Source: Arthrobacter sp. Marseille-P9274 (lineage in GTDB: Bacteria > Actinomycetota > Actinomycetes > Actinomycetales > Micrococcaceae). From it: a DNA stretch of 64,000 bases. Shown here one piece after another: positions 48,536-57,329 of this stretch (position 1 is its first letter; every line of letters begins with the position of its first letter). The DNA is taken from assembly GCF_946892675.1 (NCBI RefSeq), contig NZ_CAMPOV010000003.1:558001-622000 (forward strand). The letters are read 5' to 3'. A program made the position numbers and the translations under genes. The notes under the pieces are model-generated. The model made no database searches, was not told the origin of the DNA, and saw nothing but the letters and a program-made list of their open reading frames with translations.

Positions 48536-49756
48536 ATGACCGCAACCGCGTCCGGCCAGGCCGGCCCGGCCGCCATCACGGCCCCGTTGGGGGTGGCCGT
48601 GGTGGGGCATTCGTTCATGGGTAAGGCCCATTCGAATGCGTGGCGGAACGTCAACGCATTCTACGGCTCACCCGCCGTCGCCCAGCGGATCATCGTGGGG
48701 CGGGATCCCGGCCGGGTCGCAGCCGCAGCGGACCGGTACGGCTGGGCCGAAAGCGCCACCGACTGGCGGCGCGTGCTTGAGCGGGAGGACGTCCATATTG
48801 TCGACATCTGCACGCCGGGCCAGCTGCACGCCGAACTGGCCGTCGCCGCGCTGGATGCCGGCAAGCACGTGCTGGTCGAGAAGCCGCTGGCCAACAGCGT
48901 GGCGGAGGCCGAGCTGATGGCCGCCGCCGCGGAACGGGCCGCGGCCCGCGGGACGATGTCCATGGTCGGCTTCAACTACCGCAGGGTCCCGGCCCTCGCG
49001 CAGGCCCGCGCCATGATCGCAGGAGGCCGGCTGGGCGAGCTCCGGCAGCTGCGGATCGCCTACCTGCAGGACTGGCTCGCCGACCCGGCCGCGCCGATGA
49101 CGTGGCGGCTGCGGCGGGAAACCGCGGGCTCCGGGGCGCTGGGTGATCTCGCGTCGCACGCGGTGGACCAGGTGTACTTCCTGACCGGAGCGCGCGTCAC
49201 CGGCGTTTCCGCCCGGCTGGCAACGTTCGTCCCGGAACGCGAAGGCCCCTCCGGGGCGGAGTCGGTGACGGTGGACGATGCGGTCTGGGCGACGCTGCAA
49301 CTGGATTCGGGAGCCGTGGTCTCGCTCGAGGCCTCTCGGTGCGCCACCGGCCGGAAGAATGCGCTGCAGATCGAGGCCTATGGTTCCCTGGGCAGCGTGC
49401 GCTTCGACCTGGAGCGGATCAACGAACTCCACTATTACGACGCCGGAGCCCCGGACGCGCTGCAGGGTGCGGCCAGGATCCTGGTCACCGAACCTGCCCA
49501 CCCCTACCTCGAGGCCTGGTGGCCGCCGGGTCATGTGCTGGGCTGGGACCACACGTTCACCAGCCAGGCCGCCGACTTCCTCGCGGCCATTGCCGGCGGA
49601 CGCCCGCCGGAGCCGTCCTTCGCGGACGGGCTGGCCGTGCAGCGGGTGCTCGCCGCGATCGAAAGCAGCGCTGCCCGGGACGGAGCCGCCGTCGAACTCC
49701 CCCTCTCCGGAACCCGGCCCTCGAGCGGCACCGAAGCCGCCGTGGAACCCCACTGA
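48536..49756 (+). CDS. Gfo/Idh/MocA-family NAD(P)-dependent oxidoreductase
   Basis: A 406-aa dehydrogenase. N-terminal Rossmann domain: LGVAVVGHSFMGKAHSNAWRNV (the usual GxGxxG is modified to GHSFMG), DVHIVDICTPGQLHAELAVAALDAGKHVLVEKPLANS with the EKP lysine. Then MVGFNYRRVPALAQARAMI and GALGDLASHAVDQVYFLTG with the family His, plus a substrate-binding C-terminus. It likely oxidises or reduces a polyol or inositol-type substrate between the two isomerases. ATG 48536 with GGAGAGAGG upstream. Confidence 0.9.
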   Translation: MTATASGQAGPAAITAPLGVAVVGHSFMGKAHSNAWRNVNAFYGSPAVAQRIIVGRDPGRVAAAADRYGWAESATDWRRVLEREDVHIVDICTPGQLHAELAVAALDAGKHVLVEKPLANSVAEAELMAAAAERAAARGTMSMVGFNYRRVPALAQARAMIAGGRLGELRQLRIAYLQDWLADPAAPMTWRLRRETAGSGALGDLASHAVDQVYFLTGARVTGVSARLATFVPEREGPSGAESVTVDDAVWATLQLDSGAVVSLEASRCATGRKNALQIEAYGSLGSVRFDLERINELHYYDAGAPDALQGAARILVTEPAHPYLEAWWPPGHVLGWDHTFTSQAADFLAAIAGGRPPEPSFADGLAVQRVLAAIESSAARDGAAVELPLSGTRPSSGTEAAVEPH

Positions 49757-49792
49757 TCCGTCGAGCCCTACGCAAAGGAGCACCCTGCAGCC

Positions 49793-50788
49793 ATGCCACG
49801 CAACTACACGCTCTTCACCGGCCAGTGGGCCGATCTGCCGTTCGAGAAGGTCGCCGAGCTCGCCGGCCGGTGGGGCTATGACGGCTTGGAGATCGCTGTA
49901 TCCGGGGACCACCTGGACGCCTGGCGGTGGGACGACGACGCCTACATCCAGGACCGGCTGGACATCCTGGAGCGCCACGGGCTGAAGGTCTGGGCGATCT
50001 CCAACCATCTGAAGGGCCAGGCGGTCTGCGACGATCCGATCGACTTCCGGCACCGCAACATTGTCGGGGCGAAGGTCTGGGGCGACGGCGATCCGGACGG
50101 CGTCCGGGCGCGGGCCGCCGAGGAGATGAAGCTGACGGCGCGGCTGGCGCAGCGGCTCGGCGTGAAGACCGTGGTCGGCTTCACGGGTTCCTCGATCTGG
50201 CAGTACGTGGTGATGTTCCCGCCGGTGCCGCAGGATGTGATCGACGCCGGCTACCGCGACTTTGCGGACCGCTGGAACCCGATCCTGGATGTTTTCGACG
50301 AGTGCGGCGTGCGGTTCGCCCACGAGATCCATCCCTCCGAGATCGCCTACGACTACTGGTCGACGGTCCGGACGCTGGAGGCCATCGGCCATCGCGAGGC
50401 GTTCGGGCTGAACTGGGATCCCAGCCACATGATGTGGCAGGACATCGATCCGGTCTCGCTGATCTGGGACTTCAAGGACCGGATCTACCATGTGGATTGC
50501 AAGGACACCAAGCTGCGCATAACCGGGCGGAACACCCGGCTCGGTTCGCACCTGCCGTGGGGAGATCCGCGGCGCGGCTGGGACTTCGTCTCGGCCGGAC
50601 GCGGCGACGTCCCGTGGGAGGCAAGCTTCCGCGCGCTGGCCGCCATCGGCTATCACGGGCCGATCAGCGTCGAATGGGAGGACGCCGGGATGGACAGGAT
50701 GCAAGGCGCGCCCGAGGCCCTGGCCTTCCTGAAGGGGTTCGATTTGGAGCCGCCCGCCGGATCCTTCGACGCCGCGTTCACGCAATAG
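49793..50788 (+). CDS. Sugar phosphate isomerase/epimerase (TIM barrel), second
   Basis: A 331-aa xylose-isomerase-like TIM barrel, different from the one at 47650. Seen: [75 protein letters not shown] (metal Glu and His), [17 protein letters not shown] (Asp, His), [12 protein letters not shown] and [13 protein letters not shown] (Glu). It is longer than IolE/IolI proteins but of that type. Last gene of the run that begins at 42577, 36 bp after the dehydrogenase. Substrate not identified. Confidence 0.87.
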   Translation: MPRNYTLFTGQWADLPFEKVAELAGRWGYDGLEIAVSGDHLDAWRWDDDAYIQDRLDILERHGLKVWAISNHLKGQAVCDDPIDFRHRNIVGAKVWGDGDPDGVRARAAEEMKLTARLAQRLGVKTVVGFTGSSIWQYVVMFPPVPQDVIDAGYRDFADRWNPILDVFDECGVRFAHEIHPSEIAYDYWSTVRTLEAIGHREAFGLNWDPSHMMWQDIDPVSLIWDFKDRIYHVDCKDTKLRITGRNTRLGSHLPWGDPRRGWDFVSAGRGDVPWEASFRALAAIGYHGPISVEWEDAGMDRMQGAPEALAFLKGFDLEPPAGSFDAAFTQ

Positions 50789-50875
50789 CGGTCACCGACA
50801 CCTGCGGCGCAGCTTCGGTCGTGCCATTTCGCCGTCGAAACTTCCCTGAAACAGCCAGCCGAGTACGCTGGGCAC

Positions 50876-51700
50876 ATGCGTGAACTCCAAGCCACCATCA
50901 TCGAAGAAATGGGCGTCCTGCCCTCCATCGAACCCGCCGATGAAGTCCGCAAGCGGGTCACGTTCCTCAAGGAGTACTTGAAGGCCACGGGCATGAAGGG
51001 CTTCGTGCTCGGCATCAGCGGCGGCCTGGATTCCACCTTGGCCGGCAGGCTAGCCCAGCTGGCCGTCGAAGAGCTGTCGGCTGAAGGCATGGACGCCCAG
51101 TTCGTCGCGGTCCGGCTGCCGCACAACGTGCAGCATGACGAGGAGGATGCCCAGGCCGCGCTCCGGTTCATCGCGCCCAAGACGTCCCTGACTTTCAACA
51201 TCGGCCCGGCGGTCGAGGGTTTCTCGGACGAGTTCCAGAAGGGCACCGGCGAGGGAATCAGCGACTTCGACCGGGGCAACATCAAGGCGCGGGTGCGCAT
51301 GACCGCGCAGTACGCCCTGGCCGGCCACCACGACCTGCTGGTCCTCGGCACGGACCACGGCGCTGAATCCGTGACCGGGTTCTTCACGAAGTACGGCGAC
51401 GGCGGCGCCGACGTCCTGCCGCTGTTCGGCCTGAACAAGCGCCAGAACCGCCAGCTGCTGCAACATCTGGGCGCCGAGGAGCGGCTGTACCGGAAGGCAC
51501 CGACGGCCGACCTGCTGGACGACCAGCCGGGCCGGACCGACGAGGACGAGCTGGGCCTGACCTACGACCAGATCGACGACTACCTCGAGGGCCGCGAGGT
51601 GCCCGAGGCAGTCGCGAAGAGCATTGAGCACCGCTACCTGCGGACCCGGCACAAGCGCACCGTGCCCGTGAGCATCTTCGACAAGTGGTGGAAGAGCTGA
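50876..51700 (+). CDS. nadE: Ammonia-dependent NAD+ synthetase
   Basis: A 274-aa enzyme that converts deamido-NAD to NAD with ATP and ammonia. Seen: [26 protein letters not shown] (PP-loop SGGxDS), [88 protein letters not shown] and [24 protein letters not shown]. Standard length for the NH3-dependent form, with no glutaminase domain. Single gene; a promoter in the 87 bp before it is likely but not clear. Confidence 0.96.
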   Translation: MRELQATIIEEMGVLPSIEPADEVRKRVTFLKEYLKATGMKGFVLGISGGLDSTLAGRLAQLAVEELSAEGMDAQFVAVRLPHNVQHDEEDAQAALRFIAPKTSLTFNIGPAVEGFSDEFQKGTGEGISDFDRGNIKARVRMTAQYALAGHHDLLVLGTDHGAESVTGFFTKYGDGGADVLPLFGLNKRQNRQLLQHLGAEERLYRKAPTADLLDDQPGRTDEDELGLTYDQIDDYLEGREVPEAVAKSIEHRYLRTRHKRTVPVSIFDKWWKS

Positions 51701-51763
51701 CCCTTCCGCCACAGGCCGGCCGCGGCGCGCTCTATGTCCGGCCGGTTGGGTAACGTAGCAGTT

Positions 51764-52567
51764 GTGAAGATTGCTACCTGGAATGTGAACTCCATCCGTG
51801 CCCGTGCCGACCGCTTGGAACAATGGCTGCTGCGCTCCGACGTCGACGTCGTTGCCATCCAGGAGACCAAGGCCACGGACGAGAACTTCCCGTGGGATCT
51901 CTTCGAAAAGAACGGCTACGAGGTGGCCCATTTCGGGCTGAACCAGTGGAACGGCGTCGCCATTGCCTCCCGCGTCGGGCTGGAGGACGTCGAGCGCACG
52001 TTCCTGGACCAGCCGCACTTCGGCAAAACCGAGGACGCGGTCCATGCCGAGGCCCGGGCCATAGCGGCCACCTGCGGCGGCGTCCGGGTCTGGAGCCTCT
52101 ACGTGCCCAACGGCCGCGCCATCGGTGATCCGCACATGCCGTACAAGCTGAAGTGGCTGGATGTGCTCCGCAACAACGCCGCCACCTGGCTGCAGGCGGA
52201 CCCGGAGGCCCAGATCGTCCTGGCCGGCGACTGGAACATCGCGCCGCGGGACGAGGACGTCTGGGACATCGATCTGTTCCGGCGGGAAGGCTTCACCCAC
52301 GTCACCGAGCCGGAGCGGGCCGCCTTCCACGCCTTCGAAGAGGCCGGGTTCGTCGACGTCGTCCGCCCCTTCCACCCGGGCCCGGGCGTCTACACGTACT
52401 GGGACTACACCCAGCTGCGCTTCCCGAAGAAGCAGGGCATGCGCATCGACTTCCTGCTGGCCTCCCCCGCCCTGGCCAACCGCGTCTCCGGCGCCCTGAT
52501 CGATCGGGAGGAACGCAAGGGCAAGGGCGCCTCGGACCATGCGCCGGTGATCGTGGAGCTGGACTAG
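51764..52567 (+). CDS. xth: Exodeoxyribonuclease III
   Basis: A 267-aa AP endonuclease/3'-5' exonuclease for base-excision repair. Seen: KIATWNVNSIRARADRLEQWL, DVVAIQETKATDENFP (metal Glu), WSLYVPNGRAIGDPHMPYKLKWL, IVLAGDWNIAPRDEDVWD (Asp, Asn), YTYWDYTQLRFPKKQGMRIDFLLAS and KGASDHAPVIVEL (catalytic Asp-His). GTG 51764 begins the conserved VKIATWNVNS; an ATG 30 bp upstream is less likely. The next gene follows after 2 bp, so they are co-transcribed. Confidence 0.95.
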   Translation: MKIATWNVNSIRARADRLEQWLLRSDVDVVAIQETKATDENFPWDLFEKNGYEVAHFGLNQWNGVAIASRVGLEDVERTFLDQPHFGKTEDAVHAEARAIAATCGGVRVWSLYVPNGRAIGDPHMPYKLKWLDVLRNNAATWLQADPEAQIVLAGDWNIAPRDEDVWDIDLFRREGFTHVTEPERAAFHAFEEAGFVDVVRPFHPGPGVYTYWDYTQLRFPKKQGMRIDFLLASPALANRVSGALIDREERKGKGASDHAPVIVELD

Positions 52568-52569
52568 CG

Positions 52570-53397
52570 ATGGCCAGCTTCCCGTACGTCTCCTACCTGC
52601 GCGTTTTCGAGCCTCTCGACGCGTTCGCCGATGAGCAGCAGGTGCTCATCATGGACCAGCGCAACCGGGACCGCAATGACACGGAGGAGCTGGACCGAGG
52701 GCTGTCGCTGGGCCGGATCACCCGGACGGTGTCCGATCCGTTCCCGCACAGCAGCGACGACCTGGTCAGGGTGCTGCACTACCCCTCGCCCGAAGGCCTG
52801 ACCACCCCCTACTACTGCCCGAACCAGCTCGCCGTCCGCAGCACGCTTGCCGCCGAATCCATCTCGCACAGCCTGCACAATCCGCTGCTCGGCCTGCTGC
52901 TGCCCGAGGCGGCTCGGGACGCGCAGCAGCAGCGGCTGGACCCGGACAGCTTCGCCGACTCGCTGGCCAAGCTGCACACCCGCAGCAGCACCTGGGGCAT
53001 CCCCTTTGGCTGGTTCGTGCTCTTTCGAGAGGATGACCACACCGAAGTCGTGGAGGGCAAGCACGGCATCGAGACGGTCCGCATCAGCGCGCCGCTGAGC
53101 CAGTGCATCGACCGTGCCCGCCACGCCGCGGCGTCGCTGGCCGTCGCCGCGCCCGGGCTGGACCTGCTCGACGAGCTGACCGAGATCACCGAGTGGATGC
53201 AGACCTTCACCCTGACGGGCATGCTCGAACTCGATTACGGCCGGGTCGCGGACCTGGTCTATCCGGACGAGTCGCCCGGAGATGTCCAGGCCGGCATCGA
53301 ATCGCTGGCCGAAGGCGACATGACGGCCGCCGCCGCGGCCTACCGCCGGCTGGCCACCCGCTGGATCAAGATCCGGCAGCTCGCCCGCGCATCCTGA
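52570..53397 (+). CDS. Conserved actinobacterial protein of unknown function, xth-linked
   Basis: A 275-aa soluble protein with no signal or membrane span. Seen: FPYVSYLRVFEPLDAF at the N-terminus, HYPSPEGLTTPYYCPNQLAVRSTLAAESI, SSTWGIPFGWFVLFRED and a C-terminal helical region. No domain recognised. The ATG at 52570 is 2 bp after the xth stop. Close linkage to xth suggests either shared expression or a role around DNA repair; neither is shown by sequence. Confidence 0.75.
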   Translation: MASFPYVSYLRVFEPLDAFADEQQVLIMDQRNRDRNDTEELDRGLSLGRITRTVSDPFPHSSDDLVRVLHYPSPEGLTTPYYCPNQLAVRSTLAAESISHSLHNPLLGLLLPEAARDAQQQRLDPDSFADSLAKLHTRSSTWGIPFGWFVLFREDDHTEVVEGKHGIETVRISAPLSQCIDRARHAAASLAVAAPGLDLLDELTEITEWMQTFTLTGMLELDYGRVADLVYPDESPGDVQAGIESLAEGDMTAAAAAYRRLATRWIKIRQLARAS

Positions 53398-53438
53398 CCG
53401 GCGAACGACTCACCCTCCTTCCGCCGCGGGCGCCCCAA

Positions 53439-54707
53439 TTACGACGGCGGTGCTCCCCCGGGTGCCGCGCCAGCGGCTTTTCGTTCCAAGGTTTCCCGTG
53501 CGCGGTCGTTCCTCGCGAGCGCCGCCGCGACTGCGAACTCGGCGCGGGCTTCTTCCGTCCGCCCGAGCCGGGCCAGGAGTTCTCCCCGCACGCTGGGCAG
53601 CAGGTGGGACCCGCGCAGGACCCCTTCGGCGGTGAGCCGGTCCGCGATGGCCAGCCCCGCCGCCGGCCCGGCCGCCATCGACACCGCCACGGCCCGGTTG
53701 AGCTCCACGACCGGGCTCGGCGCCAGCCGCCCGAGCGCCTCGTACAGCAGCACGATGCGTGCCCAGTCCGTCTGATCGAAGCGCAGCGCCGTCGCATGGC
53801 ATGCGGCGATGGCCGCCTGGAGCGCGTAGTTGCCGCGGCCGCGCCCCAGCGAGTCGGCCCGCGCCAGGGCGGCCCGGCCCCGCCGGATCTGGGCATGGTC
53901 CCAGCGGCTGCGGTCCTGGTCCGCCAGCAGGACCGGCGCGCCTTCCGGCCCGAGGCGCGCGTCGAACCTCGAGGCCTGGAACTCCATCAGTGCCACCAGG
54001 GCGTGGGCCTCGGGTTCGCGCGGAACCAGCCCGGCGAGGACGCGGCCGATCCGCAGCGCCTCGTCGGCGAGGTCCGGACGGAACCACTTGTCCCCGGAGG
54101 TGGCGGCGTACCCCTCGGTGAACAGCAGGTACACCACGGCCAGGACCGCTTTGAGCCGCTCGCCCCATTCGTTCGGTTCCGGGGTTTCAAACGGCACGCG
54201 GGCCGCGGCGAGCGTCTTCTTGGCCCGCACGATCCGCTGCTGCACGGTGGGCACGGACACGAGGAAGAGCCGGGCGATGTCCTCCGTGGTCAGGCCGCCG
54301 ACGATGCGCAGGGTCAGGGCCAGCTGCGCCTCGCGCGACAGGACGGGGTGGCAGGCGATGAACACGAGCCGCAGCACGTCGTCGTCCACCGGCTGCCACG
54401 CCGTCTCCGTGGCTTCCGCCAGCCCGCGGCCCAATTCGCGGTAATGCTCGTCGAGCCGCTCGGCCCGGCGCCAGGCGTCGATGGCCTTGCGCTTGGCCAC
54501 CGCCGTGAGCCAGGCTCCCGGGTTGGCCGGCACACCTGATTCCGGCCACTGCGCCAACGCGTCGGCTACTGCCTCCTGGGCGAGGTCCTCGGCCAGCCCG
54601 ACGTCCCGGGTTGCGCGGGCCAGGCTGGCGACGATCCGGGCGCCCTCGATGCGCCAGAGCGCGTCGAGGCGGCGCCGGATCCCTTCGGCCGCTGATGATT
54701 CCGGCAT
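53439..54707 (-). CDS. ECF sigma factor, SigJ/ECF41-like long form with C-terminal TPR-like domain
   Basis: A 422-aa sigma factor. N-terminal region 2 (ALWRIEGARIVASLARATRDVGLAEDLAQEAVADALAQWP... AVAKRKAIDAWRR), region 4 HTH (REAQLALTLRIVGGLTTEDIARLFLVSVPTVQQRIVRAKKTL), then about 220 residues with YLLFTEGYAATSGDKWFRPDLADEALRIGRVL, ALVALMEFQASR and repeated helices (DUF6596-type). This long architecture typically sits next to YCII-domain genes, as here. The C-terminal domain probably gives partner-free control. ATG 54707 with GGAG 8 nt upstream. The YCII gene ends 25 bp upstream on the same strand. Confidence 0.9.
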   Translation of the reverse strand: MPESSAAEGIRRRLDALWRIEGARIVASLARATRDVGLAEDLAQEAVADALAQWPESGVPANPGAWLTAVAKRKAIDAWRRAERLDEHYRELGRGLAEATETAWQPVDDDVLRLVFIACHPVLSREAQLALTLRIVGGLTTEDIARLFLVSVPTVQQRIVRAKKTLAAARVPFETPEPNEWGERLKAVLAVVYLLFTEGYAATSGDKWFRPDLADEALRIGRVLAGLVPREPEAHALVALMEFQASRFDARLGPEGAPVLLADQDRSRWDHAQIRRGRAALARADSLGRGRGNYALQAAIAACHATALRFDQTDWARIVLLYEALGRLAPSPVVELNRAVAVSMAAGPAAGLAIADRLTAEGVLRGSHLLPSVRGELLARLGRTEEARAEFAVAAALARNDRARETLERKAAGAAPGGAPPS

Positions 54708-54732
54708 GGCAGTCTCCGCCGGCGGAACGGAC

Positions 54733-55176
54733 CTAGCCGTTCCGGGCGCGCAGCTGCTCTTCCTCCGCGCGCCAGCCTTCTTCCTTCTTGATGTATTCGT
54801 TGTCGGCGAAGTCCGCGAAGTCCGCGGCCTCGGTGACGCGCCGGACCTCCAGCTTGACCCCCGATCCCAGCGGGCAGCGGCTCGCCCACTCGATGGCCTC
54901 CTCCTTGGAGGAGACCTGGATGATCCAGAAGCCGTTGAACAGCTCGTGGGTTTCACCATAGGGCCCGTCGGAAATGACCGGCGGCTCCTCGGAGAAGTCG
55001 ACGACAAAGTTCGCGTCCTCGGACACGTCGGCCAGGCCTTCGCCGGCCAGCATGACGCCGGCCTTGATGAGCGACTCGTTGTAGGCACCCATCTTGTTGA
55101 TCATCTCCTCGAACGGCATGTCCTTGGAGGCGGCGATGGCTTCGTCGGTGCTGCGCATGATGAGCATGTATTTCAT
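54733..55176 (-). CDS. YCII-domain protein linked to the sigma factor
   Basis: A 147-aa DGPF/YCII-family protein: KYMLIMRSTDEAIAAS, MGAYNESLIKAGVMLAGEGLADVSEDANFVVDF, VISDGPYGETHELFNGFWIIQVSSKEEAIEWASRCP and EVRRVTEAADF. The ISDGPYGETHE block is the family hallmark. It may act as a small-molecule sensor or enzyme tied to the ECF sigma factor downstream; the pairing is common but the chemistry is unknown. Strong ribosome site AAGGAGAG 5 nt before the ATG. Confidence 0.9.
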   Translation of the reverse strand: MKYMLIMRSTDEAIAASKDMPFEEMINKMGAYNESLIKAGVMLAGEGLADVSEDANFVVDFSEEPPVISDGPYGETHELFNGFWIIQVSSKEEAIEWASRCPLGSGVKLEVRRVTEAADFADFADNEYIKKEEGWRAEEEQLRARNG

Positions 55177-55185
55177 GGTTCTCTC

Positions 55186-55221
55186 CTTGCTGTACGACTT
55201 GCTGTACGACTTGCTGGACGA
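55186..55221 (-). repeat. Three 12-bp tandem repeats before the YCII gene
   Basis: On the plus strand CTTGCTGTACGA occurs twice and CTTGCTGGACGA once, in tandem. On the minus strand each unit ends AGCAAG, and the last runs directly into the ribosome site of the YCII gene. It may tune expression by unit number. Confidence 0.75.
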
Positions 55222-55245
55222 GGGGCGCCGAAGTGCGTCCCTCTA

Positions 55246-56370
55246 CTATGGCGTCGAACGGATGGATCGGAAATCGACAGGACCGCCGAATAACTTTTGG
55301 GCCCTCGTTTCCTCGCCGCCGGGGAATGGAGCACCCGGCCGGCGCGAACGGACGTACCCGGCCGGCGGGCCGGTGGAGCGGCGGACAACCAGCCGATGCG
55401 GCTGCCAGGGGGGATTGGGCTGCGCGGGGCCGCCGCGCAGTTCGGCCAGCAGCAGTTCGGCCGCGCAGCTGCCCTGCTCCCGCGGATCCTGCCGCACCGT
55501 AGTCAGGCCGAGCGGCCCGGAGAAGTCATGGTCGTCGATCCCGATTACGGACAGTTCCTCCGGAACCCGCACGCCACATTCCTGCGCAGCCGCCAGCACA
55601 CCGAAGGCCATTTCGTCCGAGGAAGCGAACACCGCCGTCGGCCGTTCCCCCGGCACCCCCAGCAGCCGTTCCGCCGCCGCCTTCGCCGCGCCGAACCGGA
55701 AATCGCCGAAGACCATCCACTCCGGCCGGACCGGCAGCCCGTGGCGGGCAAGGCTCCGGCGGAAGGCCGCCTCCCGCCGCGCCGGCACGGAGAAATGCAC
55801 GCCGTGTCCGTCGCCGCCGGCGAGGTAGGCGATCTTCCGGTGCCCCAGCGACACCAGGTGGTCCACCGCATCCCCGGCCGCCGCGGCGTCATCGATGCTC
55901 ACGTTCCGCAGCCCCTCCACGTAGCCGCCCACCGTGAGGCTCGGGTAGTCCAGCTGCTGCAGCGCCGTCAGCTCCTCCGGCGTGAGCTCCATGCACATCA
56001 CCAGCAGTGCGTCGATGCGCTTGCGCAGCATTGAACGGTGGAAGACCCGTTCGCGGTTCCGGCCGCTGCCGCCGAGGCTGAACACCGCCAGGTCGTAGCC
56101 GGCCGCGCGCAGGGCCCGGTCCACTCCCTCCAGCGCCGCCGCGAAGTACCACTCGTCGATCCGCGGCAGCAGCACCCCCAGGGCCATCGTCCGGCCGGAG
56201 GCCAGGTGCGCCGCGGACGACGACGGCACGTACCCGAGTTCCTCGGCCGCGGCCAGCACGCGGTCCCGGGTGGCCGCGGAGACTCCCGGCAGGCCGCGGA
56301 GGGCACGGGAGACCGTAGCGGTGGAGACTCCGATGGCCCGGGCGACGCCGTCGATCCCGGTCCCTGTCAC
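55246..56370 (-). CDS. LacI-family transcriptional regulator
   Basis: A 374-aa LacI/GalR repressor. N-terminal HTH IDGVARAIGVSTATVSRALRGLPGVSAATRDRVLAAAEELGYVPSSSAAHLASGRT with the hinge helix, then a sugar-binding core (LGVLLPRIDEWYFAAALEGVDRAL, RKRIDALLVMCMELT, VSLGHRKIAYLAGG, RPTAVFASSDEMAFGVL, SVIGIDDHDFSGPLGLTTVRQDP). GTG 56370 overlaps the permease stop (GTGA), so the regulator is the last gene of the operon it probably controls. The likely operator is the palindrome at 59816. The tail after residue 340 is unusually long, Pro/Gly/Arg-rich. Confidence 0.9.
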   Translation of the reverse strand: MTGTGIDGVARAIGVSTATVSRALRGLPGVSAATRDRVLAAAEELGYVPSSSAAHLASGRTMALGVLLPRIDEWYFAAALEGVDRALRAAGYDLAVFSLGGSGRNRERVFHRSMLRKRIDALLVMCMELTPEELTALQQLDYPSLTVGGYVEGLRNVSIDDAAAAGDAVDHLVSLGHRKIAYLAGGDGHGVHFSVPARREAAFRRSLARHGLPVRPEWMVFGDFRFGAAKAAAERLLGVPGERPTAVFASSDEMAFGVLAAAQECGVRVPEELSVIGIDDHDFSGPLGLTTVRQDPREQGSCAAELLLAELRGGPAQPNPPWQPHRLVVRRSTGPPAGYVRSRRPGAPFPGGEETRAQKLFGGPVDFRSIRSTP

Positions 56371-57329
56371 CCCTTGAGGCCGCCCGCCATCAGGCCGCGG
56401 ACAAAGTAGCGCTGGAGCCCGAAGAACACGGCCAGCGGGATGATCATCGAGATGAAGGCGCCTGCCGTCAGCCGGTGCCACTCGTTGCCGCGGGTTCCGG
56501 TCAGCTCCGCCAGCCGCTGCGTGATCGGGGCGACGTCGGCCGTCCCGCCGGAGAACACCAGCGCCACCAGCAGGTCGTTCCAGACCCAGAGGAACTGGAA
56601 GATCCCGAAGGACGCGATGGCCGGCACGGACAGCGGCAGGATGATCCGCCAGAAGATCGTTGGATGCCCGGCCCCGTCCACCCGCGCGGCCTCGATGACT
56701 TCGTTGGGGATCTCGGAGATGAAGTTGTGCAGCAGGAAGATTGCCAGCGGCAGCGCGAAGATCGTGTGCGCGATCCAGAGCTGGGCGTAGCTGCCGGCCG
56801 GCAACAGCTGGAACTCGCCGATCTTGAGGTTGATGAAGAGCGAGAGCAGCGGGATCAGTGCCATCTGCAGCGGGACGATCTGGAGGGCAAAGACGAAGAT
56901 GAACAGCGTGTCCTTGCCGCGGAACCTGCCCCAGGCGAAGATGTAGGCCGCCATGGAGGCGATGACCAGCGGGAAGATGGTCGCCGGGATCACGATGGCC
57001 AGAGAGTTGATGAAGTACTGCCCGAGGTTGGGCGAGGAACTGCGTCCGGACGCGAGCACGTCGGCGTAGTTCTCCAAGGTGAACTGGAAATCGCCGAGGA
57101 AGGTCCACCAACCGCTGTCCTGGATCCTGTCCTCAGGCCGGAACGAGGAGATCAGGAGGCCGAAGGTGGGGACGGTCCAGAGCGTCGCGATGATGATCGC
57201 CGCCGCCGTCGCGCCGCGCGACGTCAGGCGCTGCTTGACCCTCCGGCTGAGCGGCGGACGCGGCGCCTCGATGGCCTCCTCAGTGATGGTCGCGGTGGCC
57301 GCGGCCGGGCCTGCTGGGATGGTGCTCAT
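56367..57329 (-). CDS. Alpha-glucoside-type ABC transporter permease (AglG/MalG type)
   Basis: A 320-aa permease. Seen: an N-terminal Pro-rich tail (1-40), membrane spans beginning AAIIIATLWTVPTFGLLISSFRPE, NSLAIVIPATIFPLVIASMAAYIFAWGRF, and the EAA loop FISEIPNEVIEAARVDGAGHPTIFWRIILPLSVPAI. The stretch DRIQDSGWW is typical of AglG-like proteins. It overlaps the upstream permease by ATGA and the LacI gene by GTGA. With the MalF-type subunit it forms the channel; no ATPase gene is in the operon. Confidence 0.9.
   Translation of the reverse strand: MSTIPAGPAAATATITEEAIEAPRPPLSRRVKQRLTSRGATAAAIIIATLWTVPTFGLLISSFRPEDRIQDSGWWTFLGDFQFTLENYADVLASGRSSSPNLGQYFINSLAIVIPATIFPLVIASMAAYIFAWGRFRGKDTLFIFVFALQIVPLQMALIPLLSLFINLKIGEFQLLPAGSYAQLWIAHTIFALPLAIFLLHNFISEIPNEVIEAARVDGAGHPTIFWRIILPLSVPAIASFGIFQFLWVWNDLLVALVFSGGTADVAPITQRLAELTGTRGNEWHRLTAGAFISMIIPLAVFFGLQRYFVRGLMAGGLKG

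Noticed and set aside
55186-55221. CRISPR-like array
   Set aside because: Units are only 12 bp with no spacers; a simple tandem repeat.
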